Shown: positions 12,801-25,529 of the stretch, piece by piece
Layout of the letters: each line of letters opens with the position of its first letter
How positions within the stretch are numbered: position 1 is the stretch's first letter
Source of the DNA: Vitis vinifera
Lineage: Eukaryota > Streptophyta > Magnoliopsida > Vitales > Vitaceae
DNA length: 64,000 nt
Reading direction: 5' to 3'
NCBI RefSeq assembly: GCF_030704535.1
Contig: NC_081818.1
Span: 27,355,501-27,419,500, forward strand
Translations under genes and position numbers: made by a program
Notes under the pieces: model-generated
The model's input: only the letters and a program-made list of their open reading frames with translations
Told to the model about the DNA's origin: nothing
The model's database searches: none

Positions 12801-13751
12801 AGCCATCATTGTTGTTTTTTTATTTTATTTTTTGCCGGAGGAGTGGCATTATTATCAACCTAATAGAAATGAACTCTAGTACTTAAAAGAAGTTTCTAAG
12901 ACTCACTTATTAATGAATCACTTCTTAGGATTTTTTACTTAGATTCTATGTAATCATTTAAAGATCATAGATAATGTTATGATTTATATATCCAAATATC
13001 TCAATACAATGATGGTGAGACATTTAAACTATACCCCACCTTATCAATGGGGATTTTTATTTTTTAAATTTATAAAAATTCCATCATAAAAACATAAATA
13101 AAAAGGTATTTGGTAAAGCAATATAATTACGTAATATAAATTAATGATTCAATTTATGTTATATTAAATATGTTTAATAAATAAGTTAATACTATAACTT
13201 AAAATAAAAATAAATTTAATAAATAGATTTAATAACTTTTAATAATTTAAATACAATTCAATTTAAAATTATCCTAACTCATCAAATATTAAATTCTATC
13301 AAATGCAGTTTAAGTCAAATAAGTACCTGTTTTTCTTTTATTTCAATTTATTATCATTTCACATCTGTTTTTCAACTTCTATTCCACCACTCATCATTTT
13401 ATGCCTCATAACTAGTGATGCCAGTAAGTTTCTCTCCAAATTTTCTTCTTCCTATCCCTAGAATCACGCACACATGTTCCCATCTAATACTTATATTAAT
13501 CCAATTGATATATGGTAATCTTGAATAAATGATATATGACCCTCTTGAATAAGTCACCTCTGATTTCTTTCAAGTTTCTTCTCGAATGAATTATCTAAAT
13601 CCAAACCGTTATATATGCATGATGAGGTATAAATTGTTAAACAATAGTATAAACAAATATGATAAAATAAATAAGATTACAAACAAATGAGATTAGAGTA
13701 TAAATAATAAGACTTAAAAATATATATGTAACATTACCTGATCATTAATGA

Positions 13752-13846
13752 CACATTTTCAATATCCACCGAAAAAGTACATTTTCAATATCCACCGAAA
13801 AAAGTATATTTTCAATATCCACCGAAAAAAGTACATTTTCAATATT
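13752..13846. repeat. Minisatellite, about 29-30 bp x 3.3
   Basis: The unit 'cattttcaatatccaccgaa' followed by an A run and GTA is repeated three times and then breaks off. Copies differ only in A-run length and one C/T change. Confidence 0.85.
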
Positions 13847-15209
13847 GTATATAGACTTTATTATTTATGATGGAAACAAGGTTAAAAGAGAAAAAGAAGT
13901 AACGATAGTGACCGAGCTAGGAATATGCCTTAGAAGGGGCACAAATAAAATAATTATTTCGAAGTAAAAATATAGAAAGATAATGATATATAGTATAGTG
14001 AAAATCATGTTTTTTCGTCAAGGGTTCCAAGCCCTTATTATAATTTTAATTTTTAGAGAGGCATGTGCTCTTTTTAGGCCTTAGCTAGCTTTGTCGGTGC
14101 TAGCTTCGCCTAATGAGTAAACCGGAAAAAAGTGTTGGCTTCGAGTAAGGAAAAAGAAAACAGTATAAAGTTAACATAACCAAATATTTCCTTTTTACTA
14201 TCATTATTATTATTTTTTTAAATTCTTAATTTAGTTAAATCACCTTTTTATCCACTAAGTTTGGGCAAAGAAAATGGTGATAGTACATAATTGATTAAAG
14301 TTATTTCCTTACATATCATGGGCAACCCACATAATAATTTTTCTCTACCCTCAATAAAAAATGAGTGGAAGTTAGTTTTTAACATCAATGGTCACATAGG
14401 CCGTATAATCATAATATGATTTCAATACTTCATTCAAAGGACCAAAAACATATATACATGTGGCTAAATCTACTTTGGTCTCTTTCTCTTGACCATCCAC
14501 GATTTCGGCCACACACTCTTTAAATCTGATCATCATGATGATCACCACCAGTGAGAGCATTGATGATGAGTGTGTAACAGCTCTTGTTGACTTGACATGA
14601 TTTACAAGGACCAGCCACGTGCCTCCCAATAAACTATTGTCAACATGCATGCTTTTTTCCTTCTATAATTTTCAAACCAAGTTGTAGAAACATTGACATT
14701 TGTATGGCTACCCTATGCCCTATCCACCCATGATGATCTCCTAATGGGGGAATCTGGAAACACCCCACTTTTTCATTTTTTTAAATGGTGATGATGTATT
14801 GGGTTTTTTTTATTTAATTTATCAATTCAATCAATAGTTCCTTTTTAAAAATTTATTAAAAAATATATATATAAGTTTTATTATATTGAATAAAGTATGT
14901 ACTAAACAAATAATTTAAATGATTATATGATTAAAAGGGATGAAATCACTTTCGTATTGTAAATATAATCCTCAACTTTTTTTTTAATTTTTAAAAATAT
15001 TTTTTTTGGACAAAAATATCCTTACTTTTTTTAAAAAAAAATTATATTTTCTTTAAAACATATATGTAAATGATTAATATATTGAGGAATATTTATGTCC
15101 AAAATAAGTTATTTAAAAAAATGGAAGGGGTTAGATTTACAAATATAATATACTTTTATCTATTTTAATTAATTAATTCTAATTTAAAAGCTAAATTTAT
15201 TGTATAAAC

Positions 15210-15606
15210 TTAGGGCTTGTTTGATAATTGTTTTTTAAAATAGTTTTGAAAAAAAGTTTTTGAAAATTATTTCATGATATTTTGTAAAATAAAAGTTAGT
15301 TTAGAACCTAAAATATTTTTAACCTATTTTTAGTATTTTTAATTATGTTTTAAAAATAATTTTAATGTATAGTGTTTATTTTTAATCATTCTAAATAATT
15401 GTATAATTATTTTTTAAAATAACCTTAAAAAAATAAGTTAAAATAATATAAAACAACTAAAAAATATTCTCTAAAAATATCTTGTTCTGTGTTCTTAAAA
15501 TAAAAAACGAAATATAGTTTTTAGTTATCAAATGAGTTTTCCAAATTTTTTTATTTTGGAGAACAAAAAAATTGTTTTTAAAAAATAGTTGTCAAATATG
15601 TCCTAA
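15210..15606. mobile_element. MITE-like unit with imperfect inverted ends
   Basis: The left end TTAGGGCTTGTTTGATAATT and the right end, read from the other strand, TTAGGACATATTTGACAACT, followed on both sides by a T6-A4 tract, form a roughly 30-bp imperfect inverted repeat around 397 bp of AT-rich DNA. No target duplication is clear. Similar 'TTTGATAA/TTTGGTAA' ends are typical of plant hAT-type MITEs. Confidence 0.45.
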
Positions 15607-18600
15607 ATACTAATTTTGAAATTATTTTCTATTATTTTTTAAAAAGTTCACAAGTTAAATAAAAAGCTTAATATATGGTAAACTATAATTTTTACAAAAT
15701 ATTTGTTTTATCAAAGTATATGTATGAAGAAAGAAGTTTATACTTAATATGTTGAATTTAATGTTATTTAATAAAATTATTTCATTTTCAATTTTTAACT
15801 TATAAATCTACAAGAAAATAGAGAAGATCATATAAAAGGTGATCTAACACAAAAGATACAAACAAAATACACTCAATGCATAGAAGATAAATGAAAGGAA
15901 AAACAACACTTAACAATCAAATTCATTTTCAATTTATTTCCAAAACAATAAAAGAAAAGTTTATTGTTGATTTCTAAATTCCTTTGAAAAAATTAAATCT
16001 ATGGTTACATAAAGTATTAAGAAAAGAAAAAAAAAAGTATTAAAAAATAGTTTTTTCATATTTGATTTCATCATAAAAAAAAAATCAAATAAAATATAAT
16101 TAAAAATTGTCAAAATTTTATATATTTTTTAATTATTTAATTTTTACATAATAAAAGAAAATAAATAAAATGAATTTGAAGAAGCATATAAATATAATTT
16201 ATTAAGTTTAAAACTATTTTTTTTTCTTTCCTTTTTTTTTTTTCTCAACCATTTTCTCTCAAATTTTTCGGAAACCAAAATTACCTAAGATTTCTCTCTT
16301 TCAAAACAAAGAAAGTGAGATTAGTTTTGAAGTAATTTTACTCTTGGATATGATAAAAGCATCTTGCACCCAACCAATAAAATGTGTATCCTATACGGAG
16401 TCACCACATAGACCAGCTTGGAGACATTTTGGACTATCAGACCATCAATGGAATTTTAGAATTCAAAATCTAATTAATTTTGCTGTCTGAATGAATGATG
16501 CTTCCTCTATATAATCAAGTTTCCTTTCTTTTCTATATTTCCTTTCAAGTTGTAAGTCAAATTGATGTTAACTTCTTTAAACAATTAATTCTATTGCATT
16601 ACTCCTTTTAACAAAATCAATGGAACTAATTGTTCTACCAACTTTGGATTATTTTTACTCATCGTATTAGGAAAAACTTTACTGCTATACTTGTTTTTTT
16701 TTTTTTTTAATAATTAAAAAAATTAAAATATTAAGAAAAATACTTTTTTATTTGGATAACAAGGAAAAATGTAGAAAAAATATTTTAACAAATAAAAGAG
16801 CAAATACTTCAAACTTTTGAAAAATTTTAGAACACGTGTGTTATTTAATGTCCATTTGGATATAATTTTTTTATTATCTATTTTTAAAAACATAAAATAG
16901 TAACATCTTTTATATAAAATAAAAGAACTTTTCGCAGTTTTACATTAAAAAAGCATCAAAAACATTTTATTATTTCAAAATATTTAAATGATTTTTATGA
17001 CTACAAACTAAATTACTTTCAAAATAAGAATTAATCAATTCATGAACACATCGTGAAGTTACAAAATTTGTATTTAAGAAGAGAAATAGATTATACCAAC
17101 CTACAAAAACGAAATGGTCTTTCCATAACCAGTCATCCATGATATCAAATAAATCGTTTTCGTCTTTGACAAATTTGTCAACAACTATAGTCAATAGTGA
17201 TTATACTTTTTATACTAGAAATTCTACTTCTTTTATAAAGTTATTATTATTTTCTATTTTTAAAAAACAAAAATGAGAAATATATGTAAATGAACACCTA
17301 ATAATTTGATTTTCTTTCTCTAAATTTGTCTTTGGACTATTAATTCATGCTTAGCTTTTAAGGACATGCCCACAAGCTTATTCATCATTGTAGGTGTAAA
17401 GTTTGATGGAAAAAAAAAATGGAAAATGATATATATCAACATCTATTCAAAATCAATCACTTAAACCCACATATTTCAATTGAATATGATGTATAAAAAA
17501 ATATCAATCAGTCAATCAATCGTCTCTCTAATCATTTGGCCCATCTTCACTCTTTCTTAATTAACTTATACACACATATTCCTTGTTATCTCCTCCCCCA
17601 TCTTTCTCCAGCTTCCAAACCCATTACTGCAAACCCACCCATCGATTGTGTCTTTAAGAATCCAACAGGCATGCAGAATGAAGCTTCTTTTAATATAGCA
17701 CTTTTTGAGAGTGGCTGAGTGGCCATTATAAATCAAGTGTTCAAGGCATTAATATATTTTATCATATGGGGTTTATTGATGGAGACTGAGAATCCTCCTT
17801 AGATGCTTGTAGGGCATGGTATGGTAACCCTCCATTTGTTTTGGCCATGACCCTTCAGCTACCATGGCATTAAACAAATAGTAAAGAAAAAAAGAAAAAG
17901 AAAAGTGGGCAATGGTCCAATGGAGGGGTGCTGCTTCCTTTTTCAATTTATTTGCAGGCTTCTCCATTGAAAATTCAAAATACTCAAAGTATAGGGAGAG
18001 ATCTTATTTAAGTTCACACATGACTGTGTATGATAGACTACAAAAAGTAGATTCATGTACCTTGCATTAATCATATATGTATTGAAATGATCATTTCATT
18101 TCAAAATCACTCTTTTCAATCAATTTATAAATTAAAAAAATAATATAAGATAAAGTTGGATGGAGGTTATGCTAAAAAAAAGAGAGTGACCATATATTAA
18201 AATAATTGAAATCATTTTCAATTATTTAACAAATTTTAGTGATAGTCCCCAGCCAAGAATCCATAAATCATCATTAGGGTTTTCTGATCATCACAACCCT
18301 TTGCCTTCCAACAAGGTGCCAACTTAATAATTGGGACAATAGTCACCTTTTTAATTGGAGATTGATGCAAATTAATCAAAATAACCCTACCCATATAAAA
18401 TATATCACAGCACATTTTTCTCAGATTAAACACTCCAATTTTATTTATTTTTATTTATTTATTTATTTGGACTTTGGTGGGTTTTGATAATTGGGGTTTC
18501 ATATAAATTTACCACCTAAAGTCTGGCAATCTCATCAGCATTCATTTTCAAACTGCACTTTAGTTTTTCATCTGACAGTTTTTGATTATATGCAAGTTGT

Positions 18601-19849
18601 CGCCTTGTCGGCAAGGAACAAGAAAAGATAAAGAGCGGAGAAGTGAAAATGACAGGGACCCAACTTCATTTATTTTGGTATACCGTTTTTTTTTTCCCAC
18701 TAAAAAAATTCAAGTACATTTGTCTGTAACTACACTGACAGTGACTTCACACACAAGATTATACTATAATCCACATTGATACATAGCTGAAATCAATAAT
18801 AGAGAAGCTCACAGTGAAATCTCTCAGCTGGGCTGCTGGGGGAGTACTCCATCGCTGATGGTTGTCCCCAATAATAGATGCCTAACACAGCCCTACTACT
18901 GTTTCCACCCGTGTGACACCCAGTACACAGAATCCATGTGCCTGCACCACAGAAAAGGGAAACTACAGCTTCTTCAAACAGTTTTGATACTATACATAAA
19001 CATTGGAAATCCGATTTTTTTTTTTAAAAAAATCATCGATACCTCGATAAGGCCCGAGAACCCCGACACCCATTGAGTTTAAGCATATCAATAAGCCAAA
19101 GAAAAAAACTTAAAAGATATATAGATGGTTGATATGATTGTATAGATGGAATTTGAAGAATCCGATGGTGATAATCGAGGACAAGATGAGAGAGTGAATA
19201 GCTATATGTATTAATGGTTTTTGCTTCTTAAATTCGAGAACAAGTGGGTAGGCCATAATGTGGGTGAGGAATGTATACGATGACTTATTAACATAAATGA
19301 CAAGTACATTGCTCTAAGTAAAGTGGAACAGAAATGTATGTTTGTACAATAAAGTGGGCATGCATTGCTCATATATCACATGATATTAAGGCAGTACCTC
19401 ACATTTTGTGGTTCTCTTATTTCATCTCTCCTCCGGGAAAAGAGGAGAAAAGGGAAGAAAAATGTTATGTTTGTGGATTGGATTCATCTCCCTGTTGCCC
19501 CAGTGAATTATGTACAACAAGATTCTTTGAGAAAAAATGGGCTAGAATTATTTTTAGCATGTAAACCAAGATAAATAGGACCCTCTTCAATTCCCTTAAT
19601 TAATTCATTAAAGTACAACATAAAATCTCCAATCATGCCTCTTTCTTTGTTGTAACAGTGAAACCCTATTTTTATTATATATTGGTTTTGTTATATGATG
19701 CGGGAGTGTCTGGAGATATAACACTACTTTCCCTTTTGACAACAAGTCTCCAAGCCAGAAGTATGGTAGAGGAGAAAGAAAACTAGAGAAAAGGAATATT
19801 ACCTGATAATACTATAAGGGCAGTGCCACACAGTCACAGTCATACTTTT

Positions 19850-20962
19850 TTTTTTTTGTAGCCCCATTTATACCTCTTGTCTTTTGCTTTCCATTCCTTC
19901 TCCATTAAATGCTCTTTGCCTCCCTGTTCTCTCATCTGCCTCACCCTTTTGTCACTGTATTTGCAGGTTTCTCCTGTCTCCTGCATCTAGGGTTTCCTCT
20001 TTGAACTCTCACATGATCTATCAAAATTCCATCTTCCAATGACTTCAACTTCTTCTTCCTTGGGAGAATCAAAGAACAAATCTTGAAAGAGATCACACAA
20101 GGGGAAAGAGAAAAGGTAACATTCTTTTCTTCTGATCAAAGAAATCTATGGATCATGAAAAGGCAAGTACAAGTAGCTTCAGCTTTGATCCTTCTATTTT
20201 TGTTTGTTTTACTCATTTATGTACGCTTGTAGTGTGAGCCATAGAAATACCGCCGTAAGACCTTAGGCTAAAGGGTTTTGCTATATAGAAATTGATAGGA
20301 GAATAGCAGATGTCCCTCTATGTGAAAAATAAAGGTTGATATTGCACCAGGCTACTGATTTCAAAAGAAAGAGATCTGTTGGTACGTATATTAGGTGTCT
20401 GAGGTTTTGCAACTGATTGCTGTGATATCTAGGAGTTTGAGGGAATGGAAAAGGACTAAGATACTGTGATAAAAATATATGTAGCCTGAATTTCAGAAAA
20501 AATGAGTCCAAATTCATCAGAATCCTGGAACAGGAGATGAGTTTTGGTGCTGTTTTCTTTCTTTTTTCTGGGATCATACCCCAGATGAAAGATTTAGACA
20601 GTAGCGCTAAATTCAGGGAAAAAAATAACAATTAGAGTGGTGGTAAAGCTACTATATCAAAGAGGACAATCTATTGATGTAGATGGTGTTTGGTGTTTCT
20701 CCAGCAACCACATATATGAGAACATAAAGCATGGATAAAGCTAATGTACGGATAAAATCAATCCTAGCCCTCCCAATAAGACACAAAGTCTTTGTTCCAG
20801 TGTAAACATTAATTCTTAGTTTATTCAAGATATGATGAAGTAATTGCATTGTTTCTTTGAAGAGGAAATGATAGATTTTATTAATCTATTTTCAAGAAAT
20901 TATTCTGAAAAAAAAAAGAAAAAGAAAAAAATTGGTTGATGGGTTCTTCCTTGCTTAATTCA
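19850..20962 (+). promoter_or_regulatory. LBD gene leader: probable 5' UTR exon and intron
   Basis: A C/T-rich block at 19860-20115 ends in AAAAG/GTAACA, a plausible donor. A strong acceptor (ttcttccttgcttaattcag) ends at 20962, nine bases before the ATG at 20972. If this intron is used, the upstream in-frame ATG at 20939 is intronic and removed. This is inferred from splice-site quality only. Confidence 0.5.
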
Positions 20963-20971
20963 GTACTGAAG

Positions 20972-21484
20972 ATGGCTTCTTCCAGCTACTCCAACTCACC
21001 TTGCGCTGCCTGCAAGCTCTTAAGGAGAAAATGCATGCCGGGTTGTATTTTTGCACCATATTTCCCACCTGAAGAGCCTCAGAAATTCATCAATGTTCAC
21101 AAGATATTCGGTGCAAGCAATGTCAGTAAACTTCTCAATGAAATTCTCCCCCATCAGAGGGAAGATGCAGTGAACTCTCTTGCCTATGAAGCTGAGGCAA
21201 GGATGAAAGACCCAGTCTACGGCTGTGTTGGAGCAATCTCAGTCCTCCAAAGACAAGTTCTTCGTCTCCAAAAGGAACTAGATGCCACCAATGCTGACCT
21301 GATCCGCTTCACCTGCAATGACATGTCTTCTTCACTGTCAGGGCCAGGTTCTTCCCAGTTTGGAAGACGAATGAGTCATGGAGGTGGAGGTGGAGGTGCT
21401 TCTTTTAATCAGAATTCTGGTTTGCCTCCTCCTTATCCTTCTCCATGGGATAACAACCCTTCAGGAGACAGCCATGAGAGTTGA
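20972..21484 (+). CDS. LOB-domain (LBD) transcription factor, class I, LOB/LBD25-like
   Basis: Plant-specific nuclear DNA-binding protein of the LATERAL ORGAN BOUNDARIES family, which patterns organ boundaries and lateral roots. The 170-aa protein starts MASSSYSNSPCAACKLL. The zinc-finger-like C block has C11-x2-C14-x6-C21-x3-C25. The GAS block (FGASNVSKLLNEILP) and DPVYGCVGAIS follow, then the class I Leu-zipper-like coil LQRQVLRLQKEL. The tail has a Gly run and a Pro-rich end. The coding region is one exon. The start at 20972 is preferred over the in-frame ATG at 20939 because a good splice acceptor ends at 20962 and family members begin MASSS. Which LBD this is cannot be settled by eye; the LOB/LBD25/LBD11 branch fits best. 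Confidence 0.92.
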   Translation: MASSSYSNSPCAACKLLRRKCMPGCIFAPYFPPEEPQKFINVHKIFGASNVSKLLNEILPHQREDAVNSLAYEAEARMKDPVYGCVGAISVLQRQVLRLQKELDATNADLIRFTCNDMSSSLSGPGSSQFGRRMSHGGGGGGASFNQNSGLPPPYPSPWDNNPSGDSHES

Positions 21485-23181
21485 TCAGTGAGGGAATATA
21501 TAAGATTTTATGTGAATTATTATTAGGAGAAGACCCATCTAGGGTTTATGCTCTCATGGTATAATATATTATGCTAGCTATTTTGTGTATGCTTCTGTAT
21601 ATGCCATATGGGACTAGTGCTCTTCATCCATCATAGTGGATGGCTATTGAATGTTTCTGAAGTTTTTGCAGTCAGATTCTAAATGTAATATGTGGGGGTT
21701 TCTGAGTAAATCTCCAGAGCACATATATATATGAAGGTGATACCAGTAGTGGTTGGTTTGATTGATCTTGTGTTGGGTTCTTACCTACTGCCTTTTCTTG
21801 CTTCTGACATTATCAATTGTTTAAACATGTAAATAAGGAATTTCTAACTCTTAATCCATTGAGAAAGAATTTCTTTAGTTCATGGTTCATACCAACCATA
21901 TCAATACACTCTTGGGAGTCAATCAGAGCTGAGCATCAATCCATCATATACTCCATCGAACCATACATATAAAATATTATTGATCATACTTTAGTTTATT
22001 CAAAGATGCTAGAATTAATTAAGGTTTAATTCTTAGACTACCAACCTAACTTTCATCAAATTATTATATATGCAACCACCCAACTGAGAGACCAACTTTC
22101 TTTAATTGGCTGTTCATAAAGCCATTAACCGCTACTTTTTAATCCTAATTAGGGTCTTGTTAGTTAAAACTGCCACATGGAAAAGACCCCATTGGTTTAC
22201 AACTTGACCTTTACATGAATTAACATTAATTTTAATTATTTGGTAGCTAATGTTATTGACTAGTATAATCCGTGTTCCACTGCCCCCTTCCCATGTTCAT
22301 ATATCCATGTAGTCCATTAGAAATTAGCAAAGGAAAGTACAAATGGCACTGCTTCTTACTTAATTAATTTCATAATCCTCCAAAAAAATGAAGTGATGGG
22401 TAGTTAAGTCAGTAGTTAAGTTGATATGAAGGCCTAGTTTGTAGGAAAACTGGCTAGTCACAAGCTCAAGTGTGAACACATGAAATCTGGTGGGAGATCT
22501 GTAGGCTTTTTAACATCAGTTTTCAAGCTTTCATTAATGATTCTTTCATCTTTGCTTCTGTTCTTTTTCTCCTTGTTTTTCCAAGGAAAGTGGCACTGTA
22601 AATTTGTTGACTTTTTCTTGCTTGAATACTGCCTTTTTTTTTTTTTTTTGGTTATATTTTTTAACCATGTTCTGTTGCTTTGTGAGGCTTCAGGGTTAGT
22701 CCACCCCCCCTCCCCCTCCCCTCCTCTCTCTCTCTCTCTGCATCATATCATTGTCATTGTCTGAAACAGTGGGCTGCAACAGAAGCCTACACTCTTATAG
22801 GGATATAGGATCCATGGAGGCAGTGTTTTCCCATGTGAGGGTACGTGCACCTACAGAATTATTAATTCCAAAGCATATCATAAATGGATTTTTCACCTTT
22901 ATCTCTTCACCCAAGCCCCCACTCTTCACTATTTATCAGTACCCTTCTCACACATCTTCGGTAAGCACGGCCCCAATCTCTTCATGATAACAACTGATTC
23001 AATTCCCACCAGTACTGTTTCATGTCTTTCTATTGAATTTACATGGATTCAGAGAAAACCCATGTACTAAAACTTTCTTACCAGACAATCTTTCATCATC
23101 AGACATGATCTTCTTTTGGGTTGCAGAAAAGTGAATTAGAGAAGACAACCGTATCAGAAAGTGAAGAAAGAAGAGTCACAC

Positions 23182-23203
23182 GCATGTGCGCCTACGCACA
23201 TGC
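23182..23203. repeat. Perfect 9-bp inverted repeat containing CATG cores
   Basis: GCATGTGCG and CGCACATGC face each other across a 4-base loop. The right arm contains CATGCA. It could be a hairpin or a paired protein site; no function is shown. Confidence 0.5.
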
Positions 23204-24082
23204 ACCACCTTTTCTGCTAGGCATGTTCTTTCCAAGACAGGTCAAGAGACCGAAAATTGCTAGTAATTAACTGATAGATTTTGGATTTAAAATGCTTAAA
23301 AAGGATTAAGAATGACAAGAGAAGGATAATGTAAGATGAAGAAAATGGGAAGATATAAGAAAATCATCTGGAAAAAAAAATAGATAATTGGGGGACAAGG
23401 AAAGGGGAGAGGCGGAAAATTATTGAAAGGAATGACATAAAATATGCTACATGTCTCGGAATATTGTCATGCAGGAAGATGCACGCGCAGTGGCACACAT
23501 GGAAAGTATTCAAGACGTGTGAACTGTGAAGTGCAGAAAGATGAAGGGGTCCTAGCTAGTTGTTTCCTGCTGGGTCTTCGCTCAGTCTTCGTCTGCCCAT
23601 TTGAGAATGGGTCACATCCATCCTTCTCCACTTCCTGGGCCATCCCCAACCGCCCAAAAGATCGCCCTCAACACCTCCACTGCAGTGCTACAATCTTGAT
23701 TGACTGATTGGACGTCTTCAAAATTGAGCCTTTCCTCAGCTGAAAGAGAATGATTTATTTCTATATATGCATAAAAGCCTTTTTTAAAGAGAAGGTGGTC
23801 TCCTCTCATCTCTCCTCATCATTCATTTTTATACAATTGGTATATATCCCATGTAGCCATACGTATGTAAATGATGAGTTTAAAACTTTTATTGAGAGCT
23901 CAGCTGTCTAACTCGGAACGGGGTAGTTGAAGATTTTGATTCATATTTATCATTAGGTTAAAAAAATTTAGGGTTGATTTTATTTATCAACTAAATACAT
24001 CTAATTCTTATAAGTCTAAATTTTATCATACACTTTATTTATTTTGAGTTAAAGAAGAGGGGAGTGAAAATAAAAAATGAAA

Positions 24083-24087
<5 letters not shown>

Positions 24088-24127
<40 letters not shown>
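24088..24127. repeat. (AT)n microsatellite
   Basis: An uninterrupted run of about 20 AT dinucleotides, just upstream of the hAT insertion. Confidence 0.95.
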
Positions 24128-24128
<1 letters not shown>

Positions 24129-24364
24129 CAAAATTTTAAATTGATAAAGGTTAGATATATTTAATCGAAATTTAAGAAAAGGTATAATAATTTCTTCTCC
24201 ATGCCCCTAGGCCTCCAACCACCGCTAAAACTCTAATCATTGATGTATATAAATTAGAAAAAGTACAAAAGAAAAGGAGCCCTCATGGTATCATAATTGG
24301 CTCATTTTTGGGACATTGGCTCAAGACATATATAACACACCAAACATTATTATCACATTAGTAA

Positions 24365-25521
24365 CATGGTTCAAAATCTCGGTCGAGACCGGTACGACTC
24401 GGCCGAGTCGTATCCGCCTCGACCATGGCCGGTACCGGACCGATACCCGAGTTGGAGTAGAAATTGTGGAGAAGATCAGAATCATCAGATGAGAGGATCA
24501 AAACCCACGAAAATGAAAAATACAGAGTTAGAACCCTGCATCTTGGAGTCGCCGGCGAGGTTGAAGAAGCACGCCTGCTTGTTCGGATTGCCCAAGTTCC
24601 CGCCGGAGATGGAACTGAGCGACATGAGGAGCAGAGTCGCCGGACTTCGGCACCGCTGTTATCATCGACGGTCCTGATGGGTTTGCAGTCGGGACAAACT
24701 GTGTTATGGAACTTCTGCAAGGATTTGCCTCCAGTGATCATGTAGGCTGACATCCCACTTCTACAATCACCTGTTGAGGCACCACAATCCAGAGGGGCAG
24801 AGGCCAAGCTTTTCACCGAAGGCATGCTGTCCTAACTCACTCTCAAATCGCTTTCCAAAACCATTTCACGCCGGAGGGTTATGGGTATTTGGAGGATTTA
24901 GGTTTTAAATAATTTGTATTTATTTTTTAATTAGATTATGAGTATTTGATGGGATATGGATTTTAAATAATTTGATAAAAATTATAATGATAAAAAATAA
25001 ATAATAAATATTAGACTTATATCAAATAAATATTTATATAAAAATTAAAATTAATGAATACATTTTATAAGAAAAATTATATTTATTTTTTTAAAGATGA
25101 ATTATGGTTTTATTTTTTTAATAATTGAAAACATTTTTAAAAAAATTAAAAATATTTAATTTAAATAATTTTTTATTAAAAAAATTTACTTTTTATTATT
25201 TTCATCTTCAATAAGAAATATTTATCATCAAGTAATTAAATTAAAATATTTTTAAAGATTTTTAATATTATTATAAATCATCCCAAAAATATGCTTTTAT
25301 TATAATTTGAATAATTTTAATATAATATAAGTTTATTTTATTAATTTTTTTACTCTACTTATTTGTATTTTATTTTTTTAATAATTTTCATAATTTTTTA
25401 AAATTATTTTGAGCTCTTAAATTAAATTTTTGCGTATCACCCGATACCGATCCGAGATACCGATACCGATGTGCCTCAGGACCTCCCGAGTCAATGACCG
25501 ATACCGCGACTTTGAACCCTG
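24365..25521. mobile_element. Non-autonomous hAT transposon with 8-bp target duplication
   Basis: The left end CATGGTTCAAAATCTCGGT and the right end, read inward from the other strand, CAGGGTTCAAAGTCGCGGT are inverted repeats differing at three positions. They are flanked by identical 8-bp direct repeats ATTAGTAA at 24357-24364 and 25522-25529. A CA(G)GG terminus with an 8-bp duplication is the hAT hallmark. GC-rich subterminal zones carry repeated CGATACCG / CGGTACCG words at both ends, as expected of transposase-binding sites. The 1157-bp element has no recognisable transposase. Its middle is very AT-rich (24890-25430), while 24470-24850 is GC-rich and may be captured host DNA. Confidence 0.85.
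24470..24850 (-). pseudogene. Possible captured gene fragment inside the hAT element
   Basis: A GC-rich block bounded by AT-rich or repeat DNA, with long overlapping open frames on both strands. On the minus strand an open frame starts MPSVKSLASAPLDCG and holds a Cys pair (VCPDCKP). A second minus frame of the same block reads LSSISGGNLGNPNKQACFF, so any original frame is now shifted or was interrupted by an intron. I do not recognise the source gene. Composition is the main reason to think it was captured. Confidence 0.4.
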
Positions 25522-25529
25522 ATTAGTAA

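Larger units (their letters stand above)
12800..19840. other. Gene-poor AT-rich intergenic region
   Basis: About 7 kb of A/T-rich DNA with long homopolymers and no open frame with recognisable similarity on either strand. It includes a minisatellite at 13752-13846 and a MITE-like unit at 15210-15606. Open frames such as 14372-14650 (-) look random. Confidence 0.6.
21485..24356. other. Intergenic region between LBD and the hAT element
   Basis: Holds the LBD 3' UTR (to roughly 21750), a CT microsatellite at 22720-22740 and a long AT microsatellite near 24088. Short open frames at 22480-22990 and 23444-23809 lack any recognisable family and overlap on both strands; I do not call genes. Confidence 0.5.

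Noticed and set aside
14372-14650. 92-codon minus-strand open frame in the AT-rich desert
   Set aside because: No recognisable family, no neighbouring splice-consistent exons, and an ordinary length for chance in this composition.
22480-22987. Candidate small membrane protein (Leu/Phe-rich)
   Set aside because: The hydrophobicity comes from T-rich and CT-repeat DNA; there is no family match.
23444-23809. Overlapping open frames on both strands
   Set aside because: Three frames are open on both strands because of local GC content; none resembles a known protein or has a promoter-like context.
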